Below, in pieces: positions 43,347 through 52,525 of a stretch of DNA of 64,000 nt (the first letter of the stretch is position 1; each line of letters begins with the position of its first letter). A program made the translations under genes and the position numbers. The stretch spans positions 372,001-436,000 of the forward strand of contig NZ_CP075170.1 in NCBI RefSeq assembly GCF_024399315.1, written 5' to 3'. The notes under the pieces are model-generated. The model had not been told where the DNA came from. It saw only the letters and a list, made by a program, of their open reading frames with translations, and made no database searches. Source of the stretch: Chryseobacterium sp. MA9 (GTDB lineage Bacteria > Bacteroidota > Bacteroidia > Flavobacteriales > Weeksellaceae).

Positions 43347-43796
43347 ATGATGGATTTAAAACAAATTAATATCGGACAATTACTTGAGAACAGTGTAAAG
43401 GAAAATCATATTAAAATAGAAAGCTTGTGTGGCTTTTTTAATTGCGAAGCTAAACAGATTGAACAGATGTATAGCGCGGATGCTTTGAATACAGATATTT
43501 TAATCAAATGGTCTCAGTTATTGCAATATGATTTTTTCAGGTTGTACTCTCAACATTTGGTTTTATATGCTCCTCCGAATGCTAATAGATATAATCAGGT
43601 AGAAATCAAAAAAAAGGTACATACTCAAGAGCTTCAGGTTCGTAAAAATATTTATACAAAAGAAATTATTGAATTTATCATCAGAAGAATCAATAAAGGA
43701 GAGATGACCAGAGAAGAAATCATCAGTAAATACCGGATCCCCAAAACAACCCTTTACAAATGGCTGAATAAGTATAGTGAATATATGGAAGAATAA
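43347..43796 (+). CDS. Small two-HTH protein, unpaired (cassette C)
   Basis: 149 residues; the ATG codons at 43347 and 43350 are both usable. Same layout as at 34432: DLKQINIGQLL, an N-terminal HTH-like part with IESLCGFFNCEAKQIEQMY, the invariant YDFFRLYSQHLVLY, a longer Lys-rich linker, and an end HTH, ISKYRIPKTTLYKWLNKY. No second-gene partner follows; the next 270 bp are non-coding. It comes after the broken TPR-AraC gene. Confidence 0.8.
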   Translation: MMDLKQINIGQLLENSVKENHIKIESLCGFFNCEAKQIEQMYSADALNTDILIKWSQLLQYDFFRLYSQHLVLYAPPNANRYNQVEIKKKVHTQELQVRKNIYTKEIIEFIIRRINKGEMTREEIISKYRIPKTTLYKWLNKYSEYMEE

Positions 43797-44067
43797 AAGC
43801 GGCAACACTCTTCTCTTAGATTGTTCAACGTTAAAATTAACTGTTGGTAGGGTAAGTAGAATTTCTGATACGGTTAGAAGGTATTCTTTAAGTTTATGGA
43901 CTTTTTAACAATATATTATTGGACTAACTACCAACAATAATAAAGTGAAGCTATTATAATTTTGACAATATAGAAACCAAATATAAAAATAATAGAAGTT
44001 CTACTGAATATCAAATAAAACAATGTGAAAATAATTAATAATTATAATTTCAAAGACTTACATAAAT

Positions 44068-44580
44068 ATGAGAAATGATTTTTTCCAAAATTATTATGCT
44101 TGGACCAAAGGTGAAATAGAACAGGGAAAATGGATGGTAACCGCTGCGGTTCTTCTGGTTCCTGTCTTGATACTGCTCGTGAAAAATAGTAATGTAATTT
44201 TGCGTGGGATGACCCTGCCGCTTTTTCTACTTTTTGCAGTTAATATTGGATACGGAGGCTATTTAATGATGAATAGAAATCAACAGGGACAAAAAGTGGA
44301 AATGCATATAAAACCATCCGCTGACGAATCTCTTAAAAATGAATCCCAAAAACTAAAAAAAGATCACACTGTCTTTTTAGTGCTGAAGAAAATCTGGGTT
44401 ATATTAATTATTACTTCTTTAATATTATATCTGGTGATGCCTGATGGTTATTATAAAGGTTTAACGCTTGGTTTTGCCATAATGTTTGTTGGTCTTTTGA
44501 CAGTTGATACTTTGCTTCACCATAGATTAATGCAATATCTTGAGAGTATTGATTTAAAAATAGAATCAATATCAAAATAA
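44068..44580 (+). CDS. Four-helix membrane protein of unknown function
   Basis: 170 residues. Two membrane helices at about 25-41 and 47-67 (MVTAAVLLVPVLILLV and LPLFLLFAVNIGYGGYLMM), a charged middle with a Lys-rich helix, and two more helices at about 108-125 and 130-148. The N-terminus FFQNYYAWTKGEIEQGKWM is amphipathic. I do not recognise a family. It lies between the cassette C HTH gene and the TPR-AraC gene at 44845, separated from both by more than 250 bp. Confidence 0.68.
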   Translation: MRNDFFQNYYAWTKGEIEQGKWMVTAAVLLVPVLILLVKNSNVILRGMTLPLFLLFAVNIGYGGYLMMNRNQQGQKVEMHIKPSADESLKNESQKLKKDHTVFLVLKKIWVILIITSLILYLVMPDGYYKGLTLGFAIMFVGLLTVDTLLHHRLMQYLESIDLKIESISK

Positions 44581-44844
44581 GCTGAAGATAGTGATTGTAT
44601 TATCAACACTTATGTTCTTATAATACTCAATTTAAATTGCCTTAAATTGGATATAATCTTAAGTATCTGGTTCATTTCTATTCAGAAATTGTAACGAATT
44701 AAAGCGATGGTTTAATGATTTTATCTATCTGTAATACAGTATGTTAATTGTAATTTGTTATGTGATGGATTCCGAAAATATAACAAAAAAAATTAACCAA
44801 GTTGCTTGAATTAATGTTTATTTTACATATTATAAACATCAACC

Positions 44845-46476
44845 ATGAAAAATTTTATCTTCCTCATATTGTGTTTCTTTTTTAGCAGTATCTATTCCCA
44901 GGCTTTATCTGAAAAAGATCTAGACAAAGAGATTAATGAACTAAGGGAACTAAACAGTGTTAATCCTAAAAAAGCTATTCAACTTTCAATAGAAAGTTAT
45001 AATTCAGCAAAAAAAATAGACTATAAGAAAGGCATGCTTGGCAATCTTATGATCCAGATGGCAAAGTATTTTGATCTTGGAGATTTTAAAAAGGTAATTG
45101 AAATCAGCAAAGAAGCAGAACTTCTGTCAAGCAACCTAGATAATGCGGAAGACTTATCAAATACCTTCAGACTCAGAGCTTCAGCCTATACTGAGCTGGG
45201 ATTCAATGATGAAAGCTTAAAAGACTTTACCAAAGCTTTAGAAATATCTGAAAAGATCACATCTTCTGATTCCAAATTTTATTATAGAGCTCTTATCTAT
45301 ACAGGGATAGGAAGCTATATGGCCCATATCAATGCTCCCGTAGATTCTGTAATGTCTTATGAAAAAAAGACATTGACTGAAGCTTTGAAGATGAGTGCTG
45401 ATAAAAACTTTGTAAGTAAAAAATATTACCTGATTTCCAATGTTTATACGAATTTGGGAATGATGAATGTAGCGAAGGGATACCCTAAAAAAGCAGAAGA
45501 GTATTTTACCAAAGCTTTAGAAATTTGCAGAAATAAAAATTACTCAATAAATGTACAAACAGAGATACTCGTTTTAAACGAATTTGCGTGGCTTTATTTT
45601 GATCAGAAAAACTATGACAAAGCTATACAATATGCTAGAGAAGCTGCTGTTATGGAGAAGCAATTCAGTTTTCCATACATCCGAAGAGATATTTATGAAA
45701 TTCTGTTTAAATCCCAAGTAGAGAAAGGAAATAAAGAAGAGTCTGCCGAATACATGGCGAAATTTACCAAGTTGAATGATAGTATTGTAAATGCAGAAAA
45801 GATAACGATTAATACTCCAATGAAACATATTTTATCTGAAAAAGAGAGTGATAACCATGATTCAATGAATAGAATATTGATAACAGGGGCAGCTTTATTT
45901 GTTCTTTCAATATCAGGAGGATGGATCTATTGGAAAAGAAGAAATAAAATCTTACATCAAAATTATGAGGAGATCATCGAAAACTTAAAAAAAGCAGAAT
46001 CTGTATCTGCTGAAGAAAAGGATGTTCATGCTGATACTCTGGTCATAGAAAATGCTGGAAATATTGTCTATCCCCATGAAAAAACATCAAACCTTATTAT
46101 TAAAAATAATACTGTAGATAATATTTTGTCAAAACTGAAGAAAATTGAAAATTCACAGAAATTTATCAAAAAGGATTTTACACTCACATTTCTTGCCAGT
46201 GAGCTGAATACAAATCCCAGATATTTATCTGAAATTATAAAACAACATAAAGGAAAAAGTTACAATAATTATATTAATGGATTAAGAATTGGCTATATTA
46301 CCAATAAACTCTATAAAAACCCTGTATACAGAGAGTATAAAATCAGTTATCTGGCAGAGGAATGTGGTTTTACATCCAGGGAAGTCTTTGCAGTTATTTT
46401 TAAAAAAGAAACGGGAATGACTCCTTCTTATTTTATCAGCCAGTTAAAGCAAGAAGATTTAATGTATTTGCAATAG
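44845..46476 (+). CDS. TPR sensor with membrane helix and AraC-type HTH
   Basis: 543 residues. Signal peptide FLILCFFFSSIYSQ, periplasmic TPR repeats (about 25-320), one membrane helix (ILITGAALFVLSISGGWIYW), a cytoplasmic linker, and an AraC HTH (about 430-535) with ELNTNPRYLSEIIKQHKGKSY and YLAEECGFTSREVFAVIFKKETG. It is the intact form of the interrupted gene at 41594, with close identity in the HTH. It probably turns an envelope signal into transcription. Its targets may be the nearby surface-protein genes. Confidence 0.86.
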   Translation: MKNFIFLILCFFFSSIYSQALSEKDLDKEINELRELNSVNPKKAIQLSIESYNSAKKIDYKKGMLGNLMIQMAKYFDLGDFKKVIEISKEAELLSSNLDNAEDLSNTFRLRASAYTELGFNDESLKDFTKALEISEKITSSDSKFYYRALIYTGIGSYMAHINAPVDSVMSYEKKTLTEALKMSADKNFVSKKYYLISNVYTNLGMMNVAKGYPKKAEEYFTKALEICRNKNYSINVQTEILVLNEFAWLYFDQKNYDKAIQYAREAAVMEKQFSFPYIRRDIYEILFKSQVEKGNKEESAEYMAKFTKLNDSIVNAEKITINTPMKHILSEKESDNHDSMNRILITGAALFVLSISGGWIYWKRRNKILHQNYEEIIENLKKAESVSAEEKDVHADTLVIENAGNIVYPHEKTSNLIIKNNTVDNILSKLKKIENSQKFIKKDFTLTFLASELNTNPRYLSEIIKQHKGKSYNNYINGLRIGYITNKLYKNPVYREYKISYLAEECGFTSREVFAVIFKKETGMTPSYFISQLKQEDLMYLQ

Positions 46477-46640
46477 CTATTTTAGTGGATCATAACATCT
46501 GGAAACTCCTTACTTAGATTAGGAGCTTGTTATGTTTATTGTGATTTTTTTTTTCACTTTTATTAAAATTCTATAAATAAAGAAAACACTCATATTTTGT
46601 GGGTGTTTTTATTTTTGATAACAGCCCTAAAATATTAATT

Positions 46641-46979
46641 ATGGAAATTGATACTTTAAAAAATCAACTCGCAGTGCTATTATGTAATGATTTTAATACA
46701 TGGCATACTGTATTGAACAATACTCAGCCGGAAGGTTATATTTGTAATCATTGGAAGGTAGATATCGATTCAAAGAATATCAATATTGATCTTAATTCCG
46801 GAATGTTTGCTGTTGATGATGGTTTTCTATCTTCATATATAACGTTCGTTAGAAATGGAAATAAACACAATGAGTTTTATAATAAAGCTTTTACAGTGAA
46901 AGGGAAGTTTAAATATAAGGGAGAAAATCTATTTGAATTGAAAGATATTGATGTAGGTATTGAAATAGATATATTTTAG
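46641..46979 (+). CDS. Uncharacterised small protein
   Basis: 112 residues from the ATG at 46641, chosen over 46599 because the upstream codons run through a T-rich leader and look non-coding. It is soluble and strand-rich with regular acidic and aromatic residues (NTWHTVLNNTQPEG and NGNKHNEFYNKAFTVKGKFKYKG). No signal peptide and no family recognised. It stands alone before a long AT-rich spacer. Confidence 0.6.
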   Translation: MEIDTLKNQLAVLLCNDFNTWHTVLNNTQPEGYICNHWKVDIDSKNINIDLNSGMFAVDDGFLSSYITFVRNGNKHNEFYNKAFTVKGKFKYKGENLFELKDIDVGIEIDIF

Positions 46980-47574
46980 ATCGTGTTACCATTTTTTTTT
47001 GTAGTTTAATATTGTTAATTATAATTATTTATTTTGAATGAATTGTTAATGTTTGGAATGGTTGAATTAGAAAGAAATTCCGAATTTATTACAGCTGTTT
47101 TTGTTTTGAATGAATTTGTTAACTATTTGGTTATTAGTGTTTTATTTTATTTTTTTTATTGAAAATCAATTTTAAGTGAAAAAAATATTGAATGTATCTT
47201 CTTTTTTTTAACTTAGTGAAACAAAATCCAATCGTAAAAAATATACTAATAAATAATAATTGATAAGAATTTGATTTTTTTTAAAAATATTTTCTAATAA
47301 CTTGCTCTCCCCACTATCCAGGCAGGTATTATATTTAATAAATAGAACCGCACGTTAAATCAATCCATTGCTTATACCGTCGACAGTGATTGATTTGGAA
47401 TTAATTCTTCCAACCTCATTTTACATTCCGATAATAAAACAACTAAATATTCAGACCTCATTTTAAGTCTGAGTTTTATGAGTTTTTGTACATCATCCTT
47501 TGTCCATTTGTTTCTCAAGTTGGGTGGATATTCGGATGGTAATTAGCTTGTGTCAAATTCAAAAAAATAAGACT
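46980..47574. other. 600-bp AT-rich gene-free region before the terpene synthases
   Basis: Very AT-rich with repeated TTTATTTT-type tracts and no protein-like frame. A 6-bp hairpin TCAGAC/GTCTGA (47451-47472) lies 100 bp before the first synthase. A promoter must lie here, but I see no exact TAnnTTTG box I would defend. Confidence 0.5.
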
Positions 47575-48573
47575 ATGAACACACTTGAACTACTTAAAAC
47601 CCAATTTAAGTATCCGTTCCCTACATTAAAGAACCCTAATGCGGATCTATTGCAGGAAATAACAGAGAATCAATGGATTGATGGAGAGTATCTTTGGCTC
47701 TACGAACAAAACCCCAACCTTCGTAAGAAGTATAAGATGACCAAGACGGCACATATTGCTTCCCATTGGTTTCCTACGGCTTCTCCTGAACGATTGAGGC
47801 CAATTTGCAGACTGATGTTATGGACCTTGTATAATGATGACCTCTATGAAGAAAGTGAACTTGAAAACATCGAATACGTACATGCACAATCAATTGCTGT
47901 ACTTAGGGGTGAGGTTACCGGTGAAGATTCCGGAATCCCTTTGGGTAAAATGCTGGCTTCCTTGAGACAGGAGCTGTTACAGTTTATCCCGGAAGAATCA
48001 CTTTTCCGTTTTACACAGATGATCGATAAATATTTTATGGGATTGAAAACAGAGCTGATCTATAAGAAGAACAAAACTTATCCCAGTGTAGTAGAGTGTA
48101 TTGCTTTACGCGAAAACTCTATTTGCCTGTATCCTTTCCTCCAACTTACTGAAGTGGAAACAGGAATCGTTCTTCCACCGGAAATTCATGCAAATCCGGT
48201 AATACAACGTTTACAAACTTTAGCCTGTCATTTGGTTACCTATTTCAATGAAGTTCAGTCTGTCTTGAAAGATGAAGCTACAGACAGCGTGTATTATAAC
48301 ATAGTGAAGGTCATTCAGAACGAAAGACAAATGTCTCTGATGGAGGCATGTCTTGAAGATTTACGTCTGCATAATGAAGACTTGAATGAATTTCTAGCAC
48401 TGCAAGTCTCTCTTCCGGATTTTGGTGAATGGCAGGAAGCGGTTATTAATTGGGTACATTACATGAGCATGGTTTTGAGTGGTTGGAAGAATATATCTAC
48501 AAAGTTGGGAAGATATAATGCTATGGATTTTCCGGATGCCGGAGAGCTGAAGGCAAAACTAAATGAAATATAA
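47575..48573 (+). CDS. Class I terpene synthase, first of tandem pair
   Basis: 332 residues from the ATG at 47575; the in-frame codons upstream (to 47500) are not family-like. It has the class I alpha-domain motifs: acidic motif NDDLYEES after MLWTLY, the pyrophosphate-sensing Arg in ALRENSICLYP, an NSE-type motif FNEVQSVLKDE, and the C-terminal RY in LGRYNAM. Such enzymes ionise a prenyl diphosphate with Mg2+ and cyclise it, usually to a sesqui- or diterpene. It is soluble. A paralogue starts 32 bp downstream. The product cannot be predicted from sequence. Confidence 0.9.
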   Translation: MNTLELLKTQFKYPFPTLKNPNADLLQEITENQWIDGEYLWLYEQNPNLRKKYKMTKTAHIASHWFPTASPERLRPICRLMLWTLYNDDLYEESELENIEYVHAQSIAVLRGEVTGEDSGIPLGKMLASLRQELLQFIPEESLFRFTQMIDKYFMGLKTELIYKKNKTYPSVVECIALRENSICLYPFLQLTEVETGIVLPPEIHANPVIQRLQTLACHLVTYFNEVQSVLKDEATDSVYYNIVKVIQNERQMSLMEACLEDLRLHNEDLNEFLALQVSLPDFGEWQEAVINWVHYMSMVLSGWKNISTKLGRYNAMDFPDAGELKAKLNEI

Positions 48574-48605
48574 TAATCATATAATCTTAAATACATAATA
48601 AACCT

Positions 48606-49640
48606 ATGAGTATCAGAGAAGAATTAATTGTTCCTAAATGCTATTATCCCTGGGAAACAGTCCAGAGTCCTATTGCCAATGCTTTTGATGAAGAAGAAAA
48701 AGAATGGTATGACAATGACTATACTTTTATTTCTGAAGAAGGAATAAAGAGATGTAAACCTCAATTTTTGTCTCGGGTTGCCACTTATATGAATCCAACT
48801 TGCAAAAGTATTGATCTTATGCGCCCCTGTGCAAGGTTGATGATCTATATCACCATTTTTGATGATTATTTTGGAATAACACCAAGAGATGAATTGAAAG
48901 TTATGGCCGATAGAGTTTATGAGGTAATGATGGGGGATGAGCCCAATCCGGATGAGATTGGAATCCTCCGACAAATGGCACAGGCAAGAAAAGAATGGCT
49001 GGCCAATGGAATGCCACAATTTTGGATAGACCGTGTCTCCATCAATTTCTATGAATTCATCATGTATGGCATGGCAGAGGAAATTCCTTTCAGGCAAGTA
49101 AAAAATAGAACCTATCCCTTGCTTGCCCATTATCTGAGTTTCAGGAAATACTCAATCGGAATGTGGCCTTATGGTGACCTGATAGATCCTGCCACTGACT
49201 CCCCGTTACCTGTTCACCTCTACAATCATCCCATTGTACAGCGCTGCAGGGAAATACTTTCTCTGGTTATTGTTATTCAGAATGATTTTGCCTCTTTAAA
49301 AAAAGAGCTTGAAATAGAAAGTGAAAGTTTGAACATCATCTTCATTCTGAGTAACCAGTATAATCTATCATACCAGGACTCTTGTACAGAAGCGATGAAA
49401 CTGCATGATGCATATTGCCAGGAGCTTAATGATTTGCATAAATCTCTACCAGATTTTGGAGAATTCCAGGAAGTAGTATATGATCATATCCAACATATCA
49501 AATTACAAATAAGTGGCTGTGCAAACTGGTATTATAATTCAGGAACCAATCGATATGAACCAAAAGGATTCATTGTTCCACAATATGGAAGAGAGGGTGA
49601 TGAAATTGTAATACCTCATAGTGTATTCGTTAAGAAATAG
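48606..49640 (+). CDS. Class I terpene synthase, second of tandem pair
   Basis: 344 residues. Acidic motif FDDYFGITPRDEL, Arg sensor in FRKYSIGMWPYGD, a perfect NSE motif NDFASLKKE, and RY in TNRYEPKG near the end. Sequence identity to the upstream copy is low outside the motifs, so the two probably make different products from the same or different prenyl diphosphates. The genes are 32 bp apart and surely co-transcribed. No prenyl-transferase or P450 gene is next to them. Confidence 0.92.
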   Translation: MSIREELIVPKCYYPWETVQSPIANAFDEEEKEWYDNDYTFISEEGIKRCKPQFLSRVATYMNPTCKSIDLMRPCARLMIYITIFDDYFGITPRDELKVMADRVYEVMMGDEPNPDEIGILRQMAQARKEWLANGMPQFWIDRVSINFYEFIMYGMAEEIPFRQVKNRTYPLLAHYLSFRKYSIGMWPYGDLIDPATDSPLPVHLYNHPIVQRCREILSLVIVIQNDFASLKKELEIESESLNIIFILSNQYNLSYQDSCTEAMKLHDAYCQELNDLHKSLPDFGEFQEVVYDHIQHIKLQISGCANWYYNSGTNRYEPKGFIVPQYGREGDEIVIPHSVFVKK

Positions 49641-49778
49641 CGGATGGATGTTCCATTGTGAATAATATATAATATTCTCTTGAAAAGTAATATTACTGAG
49701 CCCTTTAACAATGTTTATTTGAACCATGAAGAAATAAACAGGAAAATTGGATTAGGTAATTTTACTGTTTAGCTATTA

Positions 49779-50324
49779 ATGACTATGAAAAAAGAACGAT
49801 TAGATGCCATTACGGATGGGATAATGGCTGTGATAAGCACTCTTATGCTTATGGATATCAAAATACCAAATTTATCATTTGCACATTTGCCTGGTATTTT
49901 GTATCAGATATTTGTTTATGCCATGAGCTTTGTGACTGTAGTCATTGTATGGCTTAACCATCATCGTATCACTTTGCATAAAGAGAAGATAGGGATCAAT
50001 TCTGTTTGGATTAATTTCGGATTATTGTTTGTAATATCATTTATCCCTATTGCTACAGCGCATTTAAGTGAATCTTTTTTTGATACTTCTAACCATATGT
50101 TCTATGGTGTTGTTACGACATTGGTTGTACTTTTCTACGCAATCTTTCAGGAGTGTATCACCCAATCAGAAAATGAAAAGAATATACGGTTTGACCGGAA
50201 GATGAGTTGGTTGACAATGGGACTTTATCTATTAAGTATTCCATTAAGTTTGATAACCGTGTATATATCCGGGACTATTTTTCTTTTCGTACCTGCTCTA
50301 TATTTTATTCAAAGTAAGAAATAG
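49779..50324 (+). CDS. TMEM175-like membrane protein with altered signature
   Basis: 181 residues; the likely start is the ATG at 49785 (MKKERLDAITDG). Five to six membrane helices and the family's WLNHHRI after the second. The helix-1 signature RxxxFSD of TMEM175 channels is changed: here RLDAITDG, with Ile-Thr-Asp in place of Phe-Ser-Asp. The intact version occurs at 22625. Ion selectivity may differ. It follows the terpene synthases by 138 bp. Confidence 0.82.
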   Translation: MTMKKERLDAITDGIMAVISTLMLMDIKIPNLSFAHLPGILYQIFVYAMSFVTVVIVWLNHHRITLHKEKIGINSVWINFGLLFVISFIPIATAHLSESFFDTSNHMFYGVVTTLVVLFYAIFQECITQSENEKNIRFDRKMSWLTMGLYLLSIPLSLITVYISGTIFLFVPALYFIQSKK

Positions 50325-50446
50325 TAATTTCAACAAAACATTATAAGATATGAAATTCATATAACGATGACAGATTTGAATCAAAGGTAATGAGTGCTAC
50401 ATGCTTACGTTAATTGTATAGTTGTCTTTGTTTGCCATCTTCGTTC

Positions 50447-50489
50447 AAAGCGGTATTACCATACTCAAAACGTATGGTAATATCGCTTT
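50447..50489. terminator. Strong 18-bp stem hairpin
   Basis: AAAGCGGTATTACCATAC pairs with GTATGGTAATATCGCTTT (one G-T pair) around seven bases. Terminator of the TMEM175-like gene; only a short T-rich tail follows. Confidence 0.75.
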
Positions 50490-50570
50490 CTTAATATTCT
50501 GCACGAGCATTGGGTTTATCATTGCCATGTCCCGGATAATAGAATGTTATAATTAAAATTACTCTTTTTT

Positions 50571-50975
50571 ATGAAAACACTCCTTAACTTTTTAATATCT
50601 AATGTTCACTTCTTGATGACGATTTACAAAACAAAACTTGAATCGGGATTGTATAACTATGATGAAAAGTTCGTTACTTCCCATGACCACTTAGTCGCAC
50701 AGATTCTGGCTAACGACCGCCTGGAGAAATATCTTTTGAAATCTATAAGCGAAGCCGAAGGATATGTTTTTGAAAAGATAAATGATCAGTCTCCATTGGA
50801 TTGGTCTTCTTCAAAGTCCGGATTGGTTGAACTTTTATATGCCCTTCATCAAACACGTTGCTTTAACGGTGGAAATATTGAATTTAGTGAGGTAATACGC
50901 TTTACTGAAAGATCGCTGAATGTCAGTTTGGGAAATTTTTATAAAACCCTCCATGAAACTTTGTTCTACTCATAA
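50571..50975 (+). CDS. RteC-like protein, C-terminal half only
   Basis: 134 residues, about half the length of RteC. The end of the fold is clear: PLDWSSSKSGLVELLYALHQTRCFNGGNIEFSEV and LNVSLGNFYKTLHET match the RteC C-terminus. The N-terminal half is absent; the first 60 residues are only weakly similar. RteC regulates excision of CTnDOT-type conjugative transposons. With the HTH gene 9 bp downstream it is probably a leftover or domesticated piece of such an element. Confidence 0.78.
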   Translation: MKTLLNFLISNVHFLMTIYKTKLESGLYNYDEKFVTSHDHLVAQILANDRLEKYLLKSISEAEGYVFEKINDQSPLDWSSSKSGLVELLYALHQTRCFNGGNIEFSEVIRFTERSLNVSLGNFYKTLHETLFYS

Positions 50976-50984
50976 AAAAATATC

Positions 50985-51281
50985 ATGAATATTGACAGAA
51001 TAGAATTTATGGCTTGGATGGAGAGAATTATGACTCGTTTTGATATCCTTCATAAAAAAATAAGCACCAAACAAAATAAACTGTCTTCTATTGATTGTGA
51101 GCAGTTACTGGATAACCAGGACGTTCTTCAGATGCTTAAAATCAGTTCACGGTCACTACAGCGTTACCGGTCAGACAAAAAACTGCCGTACTATACGATA
51201 AGCGGTAAATTATATTATAAGCTTTCTGATGTTCATCAGCTGATCAGAAACAGTTTTAATAAATCTTCCGGATATTATTAG
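50985..51281 (+). CDS. Excisionase/MerR-like HTH protein
   Basis: 98 residues. After an amphipathic first helix it has LLDNQDVLQMLKISSRSLQRYRSDKKLPYYTISGKLYYKLSDVHQLI, the HTH_17 layout: helix-turn-helix, wing, and the conserved RYRSDGxLPY-like turn. This small protein class is standard beside RteC in Bacteroidota conjugative elements. Co-transcribed with the RteC-like gene (9 bp gap). No integrase or tra genes are visible in the window. Confidence 0.85.
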   Translation: MNIDRIEFMAWMERIMTRFDILHKKISTKQNKLSSIDCEQLLDNQDVLQMLKISSRSLQRYRSDKKLPYYTISGKLYYKLSDVHQLIRNSFNKSSGYY

Positions 51282-51400
51282 GATAGTCTGTAATATAAAT
51301 AACATTGATTTGATATCGGCCTTTTATGGCTTCTTTCTTCTATTATCAGTACTAATAGATCAAGTATCTTTGTAATGAAGAGAAACAGTTCGGATGCCGA

Positions 51401-51910
51401 TTATAAAATTTTATCAAGTACTTGGTTTCTGCGATTCAATACTGTACCTCTTACTTCAATTACCTCTATTCCAAAATCACTAATCCAATCGTAGAGTAAA
51501 TCATTAACCTTACTTCTAAGTTTTGGAAGGTTTGTCTGATAGTTCTGCATCAGATCCAGCTCTTCAATGGGAACAAAAACAAAGAGATCAATTTCTGCAA
51601 TGAGTGTTTGAGTTTTTTCAAAAAAGGATTGAATATTTCTATTTGGATCAATAACATGCAGATAGGCAAGGATATCAAGGACAAACCGATCAAATATAAC
51701 GTCATTTCCGCTTTGGGAAATAAGATGGACCGAGTAATTAAATTGTTCAACAAAATCCTCAGCATTAAGATGTTCTGAAAATTCATAACCTGAAAGCTCT
51801 AATTGACAGTAAGGTTCTGTTTCAAGGGTATAGCCAGGAAGGCTCTCCAAAAGTTCTTCTGCTAATGTTGTCTTACCAACATTATGCGCTCCAAATACTG
51901 CAATTCTCAT
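51401..51910 (-). CDS. P-loop NTPase (NadR/AAA-like small kinase fold)
   Basis: 169 residues. Walker A GAHNVGKTT at residues 7-15, an Asp in VIFDRFVLD, a strand with DLFVFVP, and a C-terminal helix. The layout resembles the small ATP-binding proteins related to NadR kinase or thymidylate-kinase folds. No partner domain. It is a single gene between the excisionase-like gene and cassette D. The substrate is unknown. Confidence 0.8.
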   Translation of the reverse strand: MRIAVFGAHNVGKTTLAEELLESLPGYTLETEPYCQLELSGYEFSEHLNAEDFVEQFNYSVHLISQSGNDVIFDRFVLDILAYLHVIDPNRNIQSFFEKTQTLIAEIDLFVFVPIEELDLMQNYQTNLPKLRSKVNDLLYDWISDFGIEVIEVRGTVLNRRNQVLDKIL

Positions 51911-52146
51911 ATTTTATTTTTGGGCTAATTTACTTAAATCACAATATATGCGTAGATGAAAACAATTGTATTTTATACCCTAATCTGTTTAATGCGATTG
52001 TATATAGTATGCTATATATTCTCTTCTCCTGTAATGATCATTTTTGTATCCTTTTAGTTACAATGGTATTATTACTTATTGATCAAAATCATTAAATGGG
52101 AATTACTGTACTTTTCTGAATAATTTAAAATATTTCATATTTGGTT

Positions 52147-52247
52147 GTAAATCAATGTTTTGATTGTTTTGTAAATGCTGTTTTACAAAATGTCAGTTAT
52201 TGTTTTTACCTTTTTTTCTTTATTTTTTTTTTGAGGTTATAGTTTTG
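52147..52247 (+). promoter_or_regulatory. Surface-cassette promoter, copy B
   Basis: Dyad TTTTGTAAA/TTTACAAAA (52167-52190), then TGTCAG (GTCAG 52192-52196), TTTTTAC (52203-52209) with a T-tract, and TAGTTTTG (52240-52247), an exact TAnnTTTG. It heads the leader of the HTH gene at 52526. It also begins with TGTAAATCAATGTTTTG, shared with the GCAGTA element at 32.6 kb. Confidence 0.75.
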
Positions 52248-52439
52248 TCTCATCAAAGTTTCAGAGCACTGCCTGATGTTTTAGACCCGGGTATGCATAA
52301 AAATTATTTATGATACGACTGAATACTATGATTAATCTCAATTTTTCAGATAGACAAAACTCTAAGCATAGTCCAATGGATGATGAATTAGCAAATGATG
52401 AAAAACACAAATGATAATGAGTATGCTAAAAAAGTTTCC

Positions 52440-52461
52440 GATGAGGAGATTTCTCCTCATC
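52440..52461 (+). promoter_or_regulatory. Leader hairpin of cassette D
   Basis: GATGAGGAGA and TCTCCTCATC with a 2-nt loop, no T-run. A similar hairpin follows at 53247; both come after AATGATGAAA...CACAAA sequence. Possible RNA control element. Confidence 0.5.
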
Positions 52462-52525
52462 ATGTCTGTCTATAATTAATAAGCTTAGTTAAAATCGGGT
52501 GTTACCTAATCCGAAAATGAGAGTT

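Larger units (their letters stand above)
51911..52525. other. Promoter and leader region of cassette D
   Basis: No gene. It contains promoter copy B (52147-52247) and a leader hairpin (52440-52461) 64 bp before the HTH gene. Confidence 0.6.

Noticed and set aside
43841..43935. Inverted repeat TGTTGGTAG/CTACCAACA as insertion-sequence ends
   Set aside because: Only 9 bp with 77 bp between and no transposase; chance is a fair explanation.
48624..49130. 168-codon minus-strand frame
   Set aside because: Antisense of the second terpene synthase, which has all catalytic motifs.
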